Shown: positions 29,573 through 38,901 of the stretch, piece after piece
Layout of the letters: each line of letters begins with the position of its first letter
How positions within the stretch are numbered: the first letter of the stretch is position 1
Notes under the pieces: generated by a model
What the model was told of the DNA's origin: nothing
Databases searched by the model: none
The model's input: the letters and a program-made list of their open reading frames with translations, nothing else
Assembly (NCBI RefSeq): GCF_000379065.1
Contig: NZ_KB900614.1
Location: 2,595,149-2,659,148, forward strand
DNA length: 64,000 nt
Direction of reading: 5' to 3'
From: Salinispora mooreana
Lineage (GTDB): Bacteria; Actinomycetota; Actinomycetes; Mycobacteriales; Micromonosporaceae
Translations under genes and position numbers: made by a program

Positions 29573-30241
29573 TCAGCGCTTGGTCGCCCGCTTCGCAGGT
29601 GCCTTCCGCACGGTGGCCTTCGTGGCGGCGGCACTCTTCCGGGCCGCCGTGGACGTCGCGGCCGGCGCCGCCTTCTTCGCCGCGGACTTCCGCGCCGCGG
29701 TGGCCTTCGTCACGGTGGCGCGCTTCGCCGGAGCTGCCTTGGCGGCGGTGGTCTTCTTCGCCGCGGTCTTCTTCGCCGCGGTGGCCTTGGCCGCGGTGGT
29801 CTTCTTCGCCGCGGTGGCCTTCGCGGCAGTCGTCTTCTTCGCCGCGGTGACCTTCGCGGCAGTCGTCTTCTTCGCGGCGGTGGTCTTCTTGGCCGCGGCG
29901 CCCGTGGTCCTGGCCCCGGCAGCCTTGGCGGCGGTGGTCTTCTTCACCGCCGTGGCCTTCGGCACCTTGCCGCTGGCCACCATCTCCTTGAACCCGGTAC
30001 CCGGGCGGAACGTCGGGACGGAGGTCTTCTTGACCTTCACCGCCTCGCCGGTCCGTGGATTGCGCGCTGTTCGGGCTCCCCGGACACGCTTCTCGAACGC
30101 TCCGAAGCCGGTGATCGATACCTTCTCACCCTTGGTAACCGCAGCCTGGACCTCCGTGAGGACCGCGTCGAGCGCGGCCGTCGCCGTCTTCCGGTCCCCC
30201 AGGCGAACGGCGAGCGTCTCGATTAGCTCGGCCTTGTTCAC
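29573..30241 (-). CDS. hup: HU-family nucleoid protein with long lysine/alanine tail
   Basis: 222 residues. Residues 1-90 are an HU fold ([55 protein letters not shown]). Residues 95-222 are a histone-H1-like tail of repeated [12 protein letters not shown] units, as in mycobacterial HupB and streptomycete HupS. The GTG start at 30241 has GGGAGG upstream. Position downstream of leuC-leuD agrees with other actinobacteria. The tail is encoded by near-identical short repeats and may vary in length. Confidence 0.95.
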   Translation of the reverse strand: MNKAELIETLAVRLGDRKTATAALDAVLTEVQAAVTKGEKVSITGFGAFEKRVRGARTARNPRTGEAVKVKKTSVPTFRPGTGFKEMVASGKVPKATAVKKTTAAKAAGARTTGAAAKKTTAAKKTTAAKVTAAKKTTAAKATAAKKTTAAKATAAKKTAAKKTTAAKAAPAKRATVTKATAARKSAAKKAAPAATSTAARKSAAATKATVRKAPAKRATKR

Positions 30242-30412
30242 GACTTCCTCCCGATTGTGCAACTGACTCGACGCGAGCCATTCTGCGCGCACGTTATGCC
30301 CTGTGCTGGCGCTACACAAACATTCGACAGAAAAAGACCCTTGTGTCGCAACAGATTAGCCCCACCAGCGACGCCGGTGGGGGCGACTTCCCCGCGCGGG
30401 ACGGGCGGGCGG

Positions 30413-31000
30413 CTATGTGATGGTCGGCAGGAACGGCCGCCGAGATGCCTCGAAGGCACCGATCAGAGGTTCGTGCCGAAGCGTGAGTCCAATGTCGTCC
30501 AAACCCTCCATCAGCCGCCAGCGGCTGAACTCGTCCAGTGGGAACATCCAGGTCGCCTCCGCGACCTGGACCTGGCGGGCAGCGAGGTCGACGGTGATCG
30601 GCGTGCTGGGATCGGCCTCGACGCGATCCCAGATCTCTTCGACCACCTCCAATTCCAACTCCACCGGCAGCAGCCCTCCCTTGAGCGCGTTGCCCCGGAA
30701 GATGTCCCCGAAGCGCGGGGCCAGCACGACCCGAAACCCCCAGTCCCGCAAGGCCCAGACGGCATGCTCCCGGGAGGAGCCGGTGCCGAACTCGGGGCCA
30801 GCAACAAGAATCGAGGCACCGGAATATGATTCATTATTGAGAACAAACGCCTGATCCTCCCGCCACGCACTGAACAGGGCATCCGCGAAGCCTGTTCGCG
30901 TTACCCGCTTCAGATGCACGGCCGGAATAATCTGATCTGTGTCCACATTCGAATGACGTAGTGGCACGGCGGTGCCGGTGTGGATGGTGAACTTCTCCAT
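30413..31000 (-). CDS. leuD: 3-isopropylmalate dehydratase small subunit
   Basis: 195 residues. With LeuC it isomerises 2- to 3-isopropylmalate in leucine synthesis. Typical stretches: [61 protein letters not shown]. It follows leuC by 15 bases in one operon. Confidence 0.97.
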   Translation of the reverse strand: MEKFTIHTGTAVPLRHSNVDTDQIIPAVHLKRVTRTGFADALFSAWREDQAFVLNNESYSGASILVAGPEFGTGSSREHAVWALRDWGFRVVLAPRFGDIFRGNALKGGLLPVELELEVVEEIWDRVEADPSTPITVDLAARQVQVAEATWMFPLDEFSRWRLMEGLDDIGLTLRHEPLIGAFEASRRPFLPTIT

Positions 31001-31015
31001 CAGCGGTGTCCCTTG

Positions 31016-32461
31016 CTACAGATCGGCGGGAGCCGTCAGCCGGCCCGCCACCGCGGTGGCGGCGGCGACCGGCGGGGAGACCAGGTGAGTGCGCCCACCC
31101 CGGCCCTGGCGGCCCTCGAAGTTACGGTTCGAGGTCGAGGCGGCACGCTGGCCCGGCCGGAGCGTGTCCGGGTTCATCCCCAGACACATCGAGCAGCCCG
31201 CGAAGCGCCACTCAGCACCTGCCTCGGTGAAGACCTTGTCCAGCCCCTCCGCCTCGGCGCTCTCCCGCACCGCGGCGGAGCCCGGCACGACGAGCATCCG
31301 CACGCCCGGGGCCACCCGGCGCCCGCGCAGCACGTCGGCGGCCGCCCGCAGGTCCTCAATCCGGCCGTTGGTGCAGGAGCCGACGAAGACCACGTCAACG
31401 GTGAGATCTCGGAGCGGAGTGCCCACGGCGAGGTCCATGTACTCCAGGGCCCGACGGGCGGCGGCCCGCTCCGGCTCGGTGGTGAACTCCTCCGGGTGTG
31501 GCACCCGCGCGTCCAGCGGCGCGCCCTGCCCTGGGTTGGTGCCCCAGGTCACGAACGGCGTGATCCGGCTCGCGTCCAGGGTCACCTCGGAGTCGAACGT
31601 CGCGCCCGCGTCAGTGGGTAGCGTCCGCCAGTACGCGACCGCCGCCTCCCAGTCGGCGCCGGAGGGTGCGTTCGGCCGCCCCTTGAGGTAGTCGAACGTC
31701 GTCTCGTCAGGGGCGATCAACCCGGCCTTGGCGCCCCACTCGATGGACATGTTGGCGACGGTCATCCGCCCCTCCATGGACAGCTTCCTGATCGCCTCGC
31801 CCCGGTACTCCACGACGTGCCCGCGGCCACCACCCGTACCGACCTGGGCGATCAGCGCGAGCACCACGTCCTTCGCGGTAACGCCCGGCGCGAGTTCACC
31901 GACGACGTTCACCGCCATCGTCTTCGGTCGGGTCTGCGGCAGCGTCTGGGTGGCGAGCACGTGCTCGACCTCACTGGTGCCGATTCCGAAGGCCAGCGCG
32001 CCGAAGGCCCCGTGCGTGGCGGTGTGTGAGTCACCGCAGACGATCGTCATCCCAGGTTGGGTCAGGCCCAGCTGCGGGCCGATGACGTGGACGATTCCCT
32101 GGTTCCGGTCACCCAACGGGTGCAGCCGGACACCGAACTCGGCGCAGTTGCGGCGCAACGTCTCGATCTGCGTCCGAGAGGTGGGATCGGCGATCGTCAA
32201 CAGGTCACCGCGGCGGGACTGGTACGACGGGTCCGCGTACCCGGTGGGGGTGTTGTGATCCTCGGTCGCGATCGTCAGATCGGTGCGGCGGACCCGGCGG
32301 CCGGCGAGGCGCAGCCCGTCGAAGGCTTGCGGGCTGGTCACCTCGTGGAGCAGGTGCAGGTCGATGAAGAGCAGGTCGGGCTCGCCCTCGGCGGAACGGA
32401 CGACGTGCGAGGCCCAGACCTTCTCGGCCAGGGTCCTCGGCTCAGGAGTGACTCCCACCAT
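31016..32461 (-). CDS. leuC: 3-isopropylmalate dehydratase large subunit
   Basis: 481 residues, an aconitase-type 4Fe-4S enzyme. [34 protein letters not shown] is present in pieces, and the cluster cysteines are in [11 protein letters not shown] and GCSMCLGMN. The ATG at 32461 has AGGA at seven bases. ndgR is divergent with its start only 37-49 bases away. Confidence 0.97.
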   Translation of the reverse strand: MVGVTPEPRTLAEKVWASHVVRSAEGEPDLLFIDLHLLHEVTSPQAFDGLRLAGRRVRRTDLTIATEDHNTPTGYADPSYQSRRGDLLTIADPTSRTQIETLRRNCAEFGVRLHPLGDRNQGIVHVIGPQLGLTQPGMTIVCGDSHTATHGAFGALAFGIGTSEVEHVLATQTLPQTRPKTMAVNVVGELAPGVTAKDVVLALIAQVGTGGGRGHVVEYRGEAIRKLSMEGRMTVANMSIEWGAKAGLIAPDETTFDYLKGRPNAPSGADWEAAVAYWRTLPTDAGATFDSEVTLDASRITPFVTWGTNPGQGAPLDARVPHPEEFTTEPERAAARRALEYMDLAVGTPLRDLTVDVVFVGSCTNGRIEDLRAAADVLRGRRVAPGVRMLVVPGSAAVRESAEAEGLDKVFTEAGAEWRFAGCSMCLGMNPDTLRPGQRAASTSNRNFEGRQGRGGRTHLVSPPVAAATAVAGRLTAPADL

Positions 32462-32510
32462 CTGGACATCCTAAATTCTGGGAGGTAGGTTTCGGTTTGT
32501 GGGACACAGT
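32462..32510. promoter_or_regulatory. Shared leuC/ndgR control region
   Basis: All promoter and operator elements for two divergent genes must fit in under 50 bases. IclR regulators of the NdgR type act on leuCD in streptomycetes, so the binding site is expected here. The A/T-rich CTAAATTCTGGGAGG is the likeliest core. Prediction by position only. Confidence 0.5.
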
Positions 32511-33197
32511 ATGAGCGGTGTCGGCGTTCTCGACAAGGCGGTGGGCATCCTGGCTGCCTGCGTGGACGGCGCCAGCCTGGCCGAACTCGTTGAACGCACG
32601 AAGCTGCCCCGGGCAACAGCACATCGGTTGGCGCAGGCATTGGAGATCCACCGAATGCTGGTACGCGACACCCAGGGACGGTGGCGTCCCGGTCCCCGCC
32701 TGGGGGAGCTGGCCAACGCCGCGCCCGACGTGCTGCTGACCGCGGCCGAGCCCCTGCTCTGCGCGCTCCGAGACGCCACCGGGGAGAGCGCCCAGCTCTA
32801 CCTACGCCGGGCCGACGAGCGGGTCTGCGTAGCCGCCGCCGAGCGGGCCAGCGGGCTGCGGGACACCGTGCCGGTGGGCTCGGTGCTACCCATGACCGCC
32901 GGCTCCGCGGCGCAGATCCTGCTGGCCTGGGAGCCACCGGAGGCGGTCATGCCGCTCCTGCCCCGCTCGAAGTTCACCGGCCGAGCACTCGCCGAGGTCC
33001 GGCGCCGTGGCTGGGCGCAGAGCGTGGCGGAACGGGAGGCGGGGGTGGCGAGCGTCTCCGCACCGATCCGAGATCGCACCGGACGAGTCATCGCCGCCGT
33101 CAGCGTCAGCGGTCCCATCGAACGGCTCGGCCGCCGCCCCGGCGAGCGCCACGCGATGGCGGTCGTCCGGGCCGGCCAGCGGCTCTCCGGCCTGTAG
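32511..33197 (+). CDS. ndgR: IclR-family regulator NdgR
   Basis: 228 residues. N-terminal winged helix (GVGVLDKAVGILAACVDGASLAELVERT) and IclR effector domain with GESAQLYLRRADERVCVAAAERASGLRDTVPVGS and WAQSVAEREAGVASVSAPI. The sequence and the divergent leuC-leuD neighbours identify NdgR, regulator of leucine and amino-acid dependent genes in streptomycetes. Start is ATG 32511 or GTG 32499. Confidence 0.92.
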   Translation: MSGVGVLDKAVGILAACVDGASLAELVERTKLPRATAHRLAQALEIHRMLVRDTQGRWRPGPRLGELANAAPDVLLTAAEPLLCALRDATGESAQLYLRRADERVCVAAAERASGLRDTVPVGSVLPMTAGSAAQILLAWEPPEAVMPLLPRSKFTGRALAEVRRRGWAQSVAEREAGVASVSAPIRDRTGRVIAAVSVSGPIERLGRRPGERHAMAVVRAGQRLSGL

Positions 33198-33220
33198 TCC
33201 ACTGCCCCGGTGACCGAAAC

Positions 33221-33258
33221 CAACAGGCCCGTCTCGCGGTGGCGAGACGGGCCTGTTG
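33221..33258. terminator. Perfect 17-bp hairpin between ndgR and tRNA-Glu
   Basis: CAACAGGCCCGTCTCGC pairs without mismatch with its complement around a 4-base loop. It lies eight bases past the 3' end of the minus-strand tRNA and just after ndgR, so it can terminate both. Confidence 0.85.
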
Positions 33259-33266
33259 CGGAGAAG

Positions 33267-33339
33267 TAGCCCCGACCGGATTCGAACCGGCGCTACCGCC
33301 TTGAGAGGGCGGCGTCCTGGGCCGCTAGACGACGGGGCC
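33267..33339 (-). tRNA. tRNA-Glu (CTC), copy 1
   Basis: 73-base cloverleaf read from the minus strand. Acceptor GGCCCCG/CGGGGCT with G1-U72 pair and discriminator A; anticodon stem CCGCC/GGCGG with loop CTCTCAA, anticodon CTC; T-arm GCCGGTTCGAATCCGGT. CCA is not encoded. Identical to the copy at 33581. Confidence 0.95.
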
Positions 33340-33541
33340 AGGAAATTTCCCAAACGACCGCCCAGGCTGAGCGGTACGGAGATAGTCTACCGGCACCGGC
33401 CGGATGACCCACGCCGGGGGCCGGCAACCCGGCTGGGCAGCCACCCTGAGGCGAGCCGGCGCACCCACGCTGGGCACACCCCGGACCGGGGCCACAGCAG
33501 CCCGGGGGGTGCACGGCGAACGTGCTCCGGGAAAGCGGAAA

Positions 33542-33567
33542 AGCCCGCCCCGACGACGGGACGGGCT
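33542..33567 (-). terminator. Intrinsic terminator after second tRNA-Glu
   Basis: On the minus strand AGCCCG pairs with CGGGCT and CCCG with CGGG, separated by one mismatch, around a 4-base loop, then TTTT. It is just past the 3' end of the tRNA at 33581. Confidence 0.75.
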
Positions 33568-33580
33568 CACACCGCTTCTG

Positions 33581-33653
33581 TAGCCCCGACCGGATTCGAA
33601 CCGGCGCTACCGCCTTGAGAGGGCGGCGTCCTGGGCCGCTAGACGACGGGGCC
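33581..33653 (-). tRNA. tRNA-Glu (CTC), copy 2
   Basis: Identical in all 73 bases to the copy at 33267-33339; anticodon CTC. The two genes are separated by a terminator, so each probably has its own promoter. Confidence 0.95.
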
Positions 33654-33666
33654 AGAACCTACTGCT

Positions 33667-33719
33667 TCCCACCCAGCGGGTGGGAGGCATCTCACCGGAG
33701 GCGACACCTCCGCTGAGAT
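33667..33719 (-). terminator. Two hairpins between tRNA-Gln and tRNA-Glu
   Basis: 33689-33719: ATCTCA/TGAGAT plus CGGAGG/CCTCCG with one mismatch between. 33667-33685: TCCCACCC/GGGTGGGA with a 3-base loop. They may terminate the tRNA-Gln message or mark processing; no T-tract is seen. Confidence 0.5.
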
Positions 33720-33753
33720 CCAGCGGTCACGACTCAACCGAGTCGGGACAGCG

Positions 33754-33825
33754 CTGGGGTACCAGGACTCGAACCTAGACTAACTGAACCAGAATCAGTC
33801 GGGCTGCCAATTACCCCATACCCCA
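33754..33825 (-). tRNA. tRNA-Gln (CTG)
   Basis: 72-base cloverleaf on the minus strand: acceptor TGGGGTA/TACCCCA with discriminator G, anticodon stem ACTGA/TCAGT with loop TTCTGGT (anticodon CTG), T-arm AGGTTCGAGTCCT. CCA not encoded. Confidence 0.95.
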
Positions 33826-33927
33826 TCGGCGCCTCGCAGCGCCGGGCACAAACATTACCCTCCTCCCGCCGCAGGGCCAAATCGCCCCCGACAGAACGCC
33901 CTTGAGCTGCGGAAACCTCGCACTGGA

Positions 33928-34731
33928 TCAGCTGGCCGGCAGCACCGGGTTGGTCAGCTCACCGACCCCCTCGATCCGCACGGTGACCGTATCCCCATCC
34001 ACGAGCGGACTAACCCCGGCCGGCGTGCCGGTCAGGATCACATCACCGGGAAGCAACGTCATCACATGTGAGACGTACGACACCAGGGCCGGCACGTCGA
34101 AGACCATGTCCCGGGTCCGGCCCAGCTGGCGGACCTCCATCTCCTCCGGATCGCGACCCACCTCACACCGGATCTCCAGGTCGGCGACGTCGAGGCCGGT
34201 GGTGATCCAGGGACCGATCGGGCAGAACGAGTCGAAGCCCTTCGCCCGGGTCCACTGTCCGTCCGCCCGTTGCAGATCCCGCGCCGTGACATCGTTGGCG
34301 CAGGTGTAGCCGAAGACCGCGCGCGCAGCGGCGGCCCGGTCGGCCCGTCGGGCACCGGGCGCCCCAATCACCACGGCCAACTCGGCCTCATGCTCGACCT
34401 GCTTCGACAGCGCCGGCAGCCGGATCGCGTCCCGGGGCCCGATCACCGAGGTGGAGGGCTTGAGGAAGAGCAACGGCTCCTGCGGCACCTCGGCACCGTG
34501 TTCCGCCGCGTGCTCGGCATAGTTACGGCCGACGCAGACAACCTTGCTCGGCAGGATCGGCGAGAGCAGACGAACGTCGGAGAGGGCCCAGCGCGCGCCG
34601 GAGAAGGTGATCCGTCCAAACGGATGCCCCTCGACCTCAGCGACGGTCAGCCCCTGCGGACCCGCCTCCGGCTCCCCCTCGACGACTCCGAACGACATTC
34701 CCTTGGTATGAGCGAAACGAGCGATACGCAC
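33928..34731 (-). CDS. Fumarylacetoacetate hydrolase (FAH) family protein
   Basis: 267 residues. FAH-fold metal enzyme: VVCVGRNYAEHAAEHGAEVP near residue 65, LFLKPSTSVIGP, the metal-binding E-x-E in VEHEAELAVVIG, and YTCANDVTARDLQ, plus VILTGTPAGVSPLVDGD. This actinobacterial subfamily probably hydrolyses or decarboxylates a 2-keto acid; the substrate is not evident. Starts at 34731. Confidence 0.9.
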   Translation of the reverse strand: MRIARFAHTKGMSFGVVEGEPEAGPQGLTVAEVEGHPFGRITFSGARWALSDVRLLSPILPSKVVCVGRNYAEHAAEHGAEVPQEPLLFLKPSTSVIGPRDAIRLPALSKQVEHEAELAVVIGAPGARRADRAAAARAVFGYTCANDVTARDLQRADGQWTRAKGFDSFCPIGPWITTGLDVADLEIRCEVGRDPEEMEVRQLGRTRDMVFDVPALVSYVSHVMTLLPGDVILTGTPAGVSPLVDGDTVTVRIEGVGELTNPVLPAS

Positions 34732-34895
34732 CGGGCCAATCTATCCCCGGCCTGGTGCGCGGGCGCAGCCGCAGGCCGGATGCCGCGTGGCGCGCCGCGC
34801 AGCCTACGCCATCAGCACCCGGCGAGGGCCGGCTTCGCCACTTCCTACCGCCCGGCGTGACACCGCCCTAACGTCGACTCCGGAGGTTCGTTCGT

Positions 34896-36215
34896 ATGCC
34901 TGCATCGACACGACACCACAGGGCCCTCGCAGTGCTCATCCACTGCCTCGGCATGCTCGCCGCCGTGCCGGCGCTACCCGGCCCGGCCGCCGCACAGCCG
35001 CCGGCTGCCCGACCGCCGGTCCCGCCCGCGGCAGCCACGGCACCCGCCGGCCAGCCGTCCGCCGAGGCCTCCGCGGAGCCGGGCCGACCATCCGCGCCGC
35101 CGGCACTGCCGAGCCCGACCCGGGCGGCGGTCCCACCACCGAAGCCGCCGGTCACCGTACAGGTAGCGCCGGAGAACACCGCCGCGCCGCGGTACCGGAT
35201 CCAGGTCCGCAACGACGGGAACCGGCCAATCGCCACCACCGTCCGGCAGGAGCTCCCGCCGGGCACGTCGGCGACCTCGATCACCGACGGCGGCCGACCC
35301 AGCCACCCCGGCGGCACAGCCGGCACAGAGGTCACCTGGGACCTGCGGCTACCCGCCCGGAGTACCACCACGCTCGGCACCGAGCTCTCCGCGCCACCGG
35401 GTGCGCCCCTGACCGCGCCCGCCTGCGCCTTCGCTGCCGGCGGTGAGCGCCCGTACGACTGCGCGACCGCCACCTGGCAGGCCGCACCGGCGCCAGCGGC
35501 GGCCGAGCCGGAACCACCGGTGTGGCAGCGGCCGGAGGCCCTCCTCACCGGCCTCGGTGGACTCGCCGCGCTCGCCGTCGGCGGCTGGTGGACCTGGCAG
35601 CGGCGGCGGCGCCCGACGCAGCTCCCGCCGCCCCACCAGGGGGGTCGCGGGACGATCTATCCGCGACCGGCGGCACCGGCCACTCCGGCGCGCCGCCGCC
35701 GGCCCTCGACCTGGCTGCTCGTCCCGGTCGCCGCGGTGGTACTGGCCGGCACCGTGGGCACAGCGACCTGGACGGCCACCCGGAAGGCCGCTGCCGTCGA
35801 CACCGACTCCCATCCCACCAGCGGCGCCTGGGTCGGCACCGGAGCCGCCGGGGCGATCGGGGAGCCGCTCCGCGAGGCGGCGTTCGAGTTCACCGTCTAC
35901 CGGATCAGCTGCCAACCGATCTCGGCGGCACACACCTGCGCCGCGACCGTCGGGGTGCACAACCGCACCCCGGAACAGCAGAGCTGGCACGGTCCACTCC
36001 AGCGGGCGTACCTCGCCGACGGCAACTTCGTCAGTACCGACGAGCCGGCGACCCGCCGGGCGAACCAGGGCCGGGACATGTTCGCCAAGCCACTGGCCGG
36101 CGGGAGCCGGATGGTCCTTCCGCTGGTCTTCACCGTGCACGGCCAGCAGCCGCCGACCCAACTCGAGCTACGCAGTGGGGTGTTCTCCGCCGGGGTACGG
36201 GTGGACGTGCCCTGA
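34896..36215 (+). CDS. Exported two-TM protein with DUF11-like domain
   Basis: 439 residues. A signal peptide (hydrophobic 10-30, cleavage near AAAQPP) leads to a Pro/Ala-rich stretch (34-85) and an immunoglobulin-like repeat region (VTVQVAPENTAAPRYRIQVRNDGN; EVTWDLRLPARST; about 85-165). A membrane segment near 212-230 is followed by a basic QRRRRP stretch, a second membrane segment near 270-292, and a C-terminal outside domain with two cysteines (ISCQ, HTCAATVGVHN) resembling DUF4352-like ligand domains. The ATG has GGAGG upstream. Function unknown. Confidence 0.7.
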   Translation: MPASTRHHRALAVLIHCLGMLAAVPALPGPAAAQPPAARPPVPPAAATAPAGQPSAEASAEPGRPSAPPALPSPTRAAVPPPKPPVTVQVAPENTAAPRYRIQVRNDGNRPIATTVRQELPPGTSATSITDGGRPSHPGGTAGTEVTWDLRLPARSTTTLGTELSAPPGAPLTAPACAFAAGGERPYDCATATWQAAPAPAAAEPEPPVWQRPEALLTGLGGLAALAVGGWWTWQRRRRPTQLPPPHQGGRGTIYPRPAAPATPARRRRPSTWLLVPVAAVVLAGTVGTATWTATRKAAAVDTDSHPTSGAWVGTGAAGAIGEPLREAAFEFTVYRISCQPISAAHTCAATVGVHNRTPEQQSWHGPLQRAYLADGNFVSTDEPATRRANQGRDMFAKPLAGGSRMVLPLVFTVHGQQPPTQLELRSGVFSAGVRVDVP

Positions 36216-36337
36216 CCCGCTACCCGACAGTGGCCGCGGGTTCACGGAACCGTTCGGCCTTGCGGCACAGCCGCGGGTAGCGGGCCCGGCTTCGACCCCG
36301 TGCGAGGCGATCGTCATCAGCCCGCGCTGATCGGGAG

Positions 36338-36841
36338 TCAACTGGCCGCGGCCGATGGTTCCGGCAGGTACGCCTCGTACTTATTTCTGATCAACGAATT
36401 GTAGGCGAAACCCCAGACCCGGGTACCCCGGAAGGTCCAGACCTTGCCCGCCTTGACGTCCACGATGGCAGGCTGGGTCATGACCGCGAAGCCGGCCCGT
36501 TTGAGCCGGTACGCCTTCTGGGTCAGTGCCGTAGCGGCGGGATCCGCCGCCTCGGTCACGAGCACAGGCAGCACAATGATGCCCGAGTGCACGCCGAGCC
36601 ATCGGCTTTTTCGTTCCAGTCCCAGCCCTACCACATCGCTGACAAAGGCCCGCAGATCTCCCTCGACAACCCGATTCACACTCGTGACGACCGTGAAGAG
36701 GTGAATCCTGGTCAACGCCCGAAACTGAGCCCGGTAACCAACCACCACGGAGTCGGCACCAAGGCGCTCATCGGTCACCGCACACCCGTCGGCCACCAGT
36801 CGTTGCCGAACTATTTCCACGTAATCTGCTGGCGCTACCAT
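36338..36841 (-). CDS. Conserved hypothetical protein
   Basis: 167 residues beginning MVAPADYVEIVRQRLVADG. Soluble, with a hydrophobic beta core (IHLFTVVTSV; SGIIVLPVLVTE; AGFAVMTQPAIVD) and WTFRGTRVWGFAYNSLIRNKYEAYLP at the end. I recognise no family and there are no catalytic motifs I can name. Confidence 0.65.
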   Translation of the reverse strand: MVAPADYVEIVRQRLVADGCAVTDERLGADSVVVGYRAQFRALTRIHLFTVVTSVNRVVEGDLRAFVSDVVGLGLERKSRWLGVHSGIIVLPVLVTEAADPAATALTQKAYRLKRAGFAVMTQPAIVDVKAGKVWTFRGTRVWGFAYNSLIRNKYEAYLPEPSAAAS

Positions 36842-36936
36842 TTCGCGTCGCCCTCCTCACTCCTCGCCACCGACCGAGCATAGAAGGTTGACACCCGGCG
36901 GACCGATATCCGCCTCACTTCGGGAACCCACAGTTC

Positions 36937-38103
36937 CTATCTCGCGAGTTCGGCAATGTTTCGGTGGCTCTTCGGGAACAGCGTGCCGACCAGGAGTCGA
37001 TCGAGGCCCGGCACGCGCATCGCCCTGAATCCCCAGCGCCGGGCCAGGAGCTTGGCCGACGACGTCGGCAGGAACCACTCGGTGACCCGATCTCGGGCCG
37101 CCTGCTGCGTGGTGCGGATGATCGGCCTCCAGCGGCGCTCGTAGTCGGCCAGTCCCTCCTGGACCGACCCGGTGGCATGCAGCCGCTCGGCCAGCAGGTA
37201 GGCGCCGGCGATTCCCAGTGAGGCGCCCTGCCCGGCGATCAGGGACACCGCGTGCGCGGCGTCACCGACCAGCGCGACCCGCCCATCGGTCCAGCGCGAA
37301 GCGTCGATCTGGGCGACCTGGTCGTAGTAGACCGCCTCCGGCGGTGGGCAGTTGGCCACGGCCCGCTCCACCAGGTCACCCATGCCGGTGTAGGTCTGAT
37401 ACAACGCCTCGCGTGGGTCCTCGGGTAGGCGGGCGTCATCCATTCGGTGCAGGGCGAACACCGCGACCCGGCCATCGGCGAGCCCGTAGAGGCCCAGCTG
37501 ACGGTTGAGGGTCTCGGTGAGCACGAACTGACCCCGAACCTGCTCGAACACCACGGGATCCTCGAAGACGTACGCCGCCGTATGCATGCCGAGGTAGCGG
37601 AGGTAGTTGCGCTCGGGGCCGAAGACGAGCGAGCGGACGTGGGAGTGGATGCCGTCGGCGCCCACGATCACGTCCGCCTCGACAGCAGTGCCGTCGGAAA
37701 GCTCTGCCCGGTTACCGCTGATCCGGTCGATCGTGACGCCGTAGCGGATGTCGACCTGGTCGTTGAGCGATTCGTGGAGCATGCGTTCGATGGCAGGCCG
37801 CATGATGCTGGCGAATTCGCCGTCGAGGGCCCGGGCGAAGAACGTGTAGTCAACGCTGACAGTCGTCCGGCCGCGGGAGTCGATGTAGCGGAAGGAGTCG
37901 ACCGAACTGGCGAACCTCCGAAGGTTCGGCCGTAGACCCATCGCTGTCAGCGCCTCGTACCCCGGGCCAAAGAAATCGATCATGTACCCCTGTTCGCGCG
38001 GCCCTGGAGCGTGGTCGACGACCTGGACCTCCCAACCGTGGTGGTGCAGGCGGTGGGCGAGGGCCAGCCCGGCGATGCCGGCGCCGCAGATGAAGGCTTT
38101 CAT
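36937..38103 (-). CDS. FAD-dependent monooxygenase
   Basis: 388 residues, group A flavin monooxygenase. FAD motif CGAGIAGLALAHRLHHHGW at residues 6-24, the DG motif VIVGADGIHSHVRSL near 145, and the second FAD motif VALVGDAAHAVSLIAGQGAS near 278. Such enzymes hydroxylate aromatic metabolites or drugs. The TetR gene ends two bases upstream, so the pair forms one operon, consistent with a substrate-induced detoxification or biosynthetic tailoring gene. Confidence 0.88.
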   Translation of the reverse strand: MKAFICGAGIAGLALAHRLHHHGWEVQVVDHAPGPREQGYMIDFFGPGYEALTAMGLRPNLRRFASSVDSFRYIDSRGRTTVSVDYTFFARALDGEFASIMRPAIERMLHESLNDQVDIRYGVTIDRISGNRAELSDGTAVEADVIVGADGIHSHVRSLVFGPERNYLRYLGMHTAAYVFEDPVVFEQVRGQFVLTETLNRQLGLYGLADGRVAVFALHRMDDARLPEDPREALYQTYTGMGDLVERAVANCPPPEAVYYDQVAQIDASRWTDGRVALVGDAAHAVSLIAGQGASLGIAGAYLLAERLHATGSVQEGLADYERRWRPIIRTTQQAARDRVTEWFLPTSSAKLLARRWGFRAMRVPGLDRLLVGTLFPKSHRNIAELAR

Positions 38104-38105
38104 CG

Positions 38106-38708
38106 CTATTCTCCGTCCTCTTCGGTGTTGGTGATGCGACTCTCTTCGGTGTTGGTGATTCGGCGCAGTAGCGGGGCGATGTGCTCCGCGGACAGGCCCT
38201 GGTCGAGGCCCTTGTGCAGGACAAAGCCGTCGAAAAATGCCAATATCATGCTCGCGGCGGCCTGCGGTCTGGGGTGTCCGGATCGGGTGAGCGCCTCGGT
38301 CAGCGAGCGACGGAAGTCGGCGACCAACGCACTCATCCCCTGGCGCAGCTCATGGTCGCGGGTTGCGGCGAGATAGGTCTCGACGAACAGCAGGGAAGCC
38401 GGATCAGAGCCGTTGTACTGGTCGAGGTCGAACAACATCCGCTCGATGTCGTCGCTCGGGCTCGTGGCCCCGGCAAGGAGCGCACTGGTGCCCTCGAGCA
38501 TCCGTTGGACCTCATCGAGGGCGGCATGACGCAGCAGCGCCTGCAACGAATCGAAGTGGTAGTGCACCAGCCCGGAACGGACGCCAGCCCGCTCGGCCAG
38601 CGTCCGGGTACTGACCGCGTTCCAACCGAGCTCGCCGATCAACTCCCGGGCGGCCGTCAACAGGCGCGCTCGCGCACTCCGGCCCCGTTCGATGCTGGTT
38701 TCACCCAC
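38106..38708 (-). CDS. TetR-family repressor of the monooxygenase operon
   Basis: 200 residues. HTH region LLTAARELIGELGWNAVSTRTLAERAGVRSGLVHYHF at residues 15-51, then a helical ligand domain. The end carries a duplication, RITNTEES/RITNTEED, from a short DNA direct repeat at about 38112-38163. GTG 38708 has AAGGAGG upstream; longer readings lack a ribosome site. Cotranscribed with the monooxygenase. Confidence 0.87.
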   Translation of the reverse strand: MGETSIERGRSARARLLTAARELIGELGWNAVSTRTLAERAGVRSGLVHYHFDSLQALLRHAALDEVQRMLEGTSALLAGATSPSDDIERMLFDLDQYNGSDPASLLFVETYLAATRDHELRQGMSALVADFRRSLTEALTRSGHPRPQAAASMILAFFDGFVLHKGLDQGLSAEHIAPLLRRITNTEESRITNTEEDGE

Positions 38709-38901
38709 GATGGCCTCCTTGGACGATCGCCTTGGACGTTTGACCAAATACTATCCGCGGCGTGCAAGGGCAGCAACCCTCGCCGCCCCAGCAACCGGGT
38801 GTGTGGACACACCTGGCCCGGTAGCGGCAGCGTGCGGCGTGGTCGCACCGCGGGGTAGACACACTCGGCCCCAACAGCGGGGACGGCCGTACCCTGGGCA
38901 G

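Noticed and set aside
33267..33339. G1-U72 pair in tRNA-Glu as an oddity
   Set aside because: Both copies have it and, as far as I recall, it also occurs in other actinobacterial tRNA-Glu genes; not evidence of a defective tRNA.
33267..33825. tRNA genes as integration site of the element
   Set aside because: The integrase is of the serine type and the split gene with GA crossover lies 5.7 kb away; no tRNA fragment is duplicated at the element ends.
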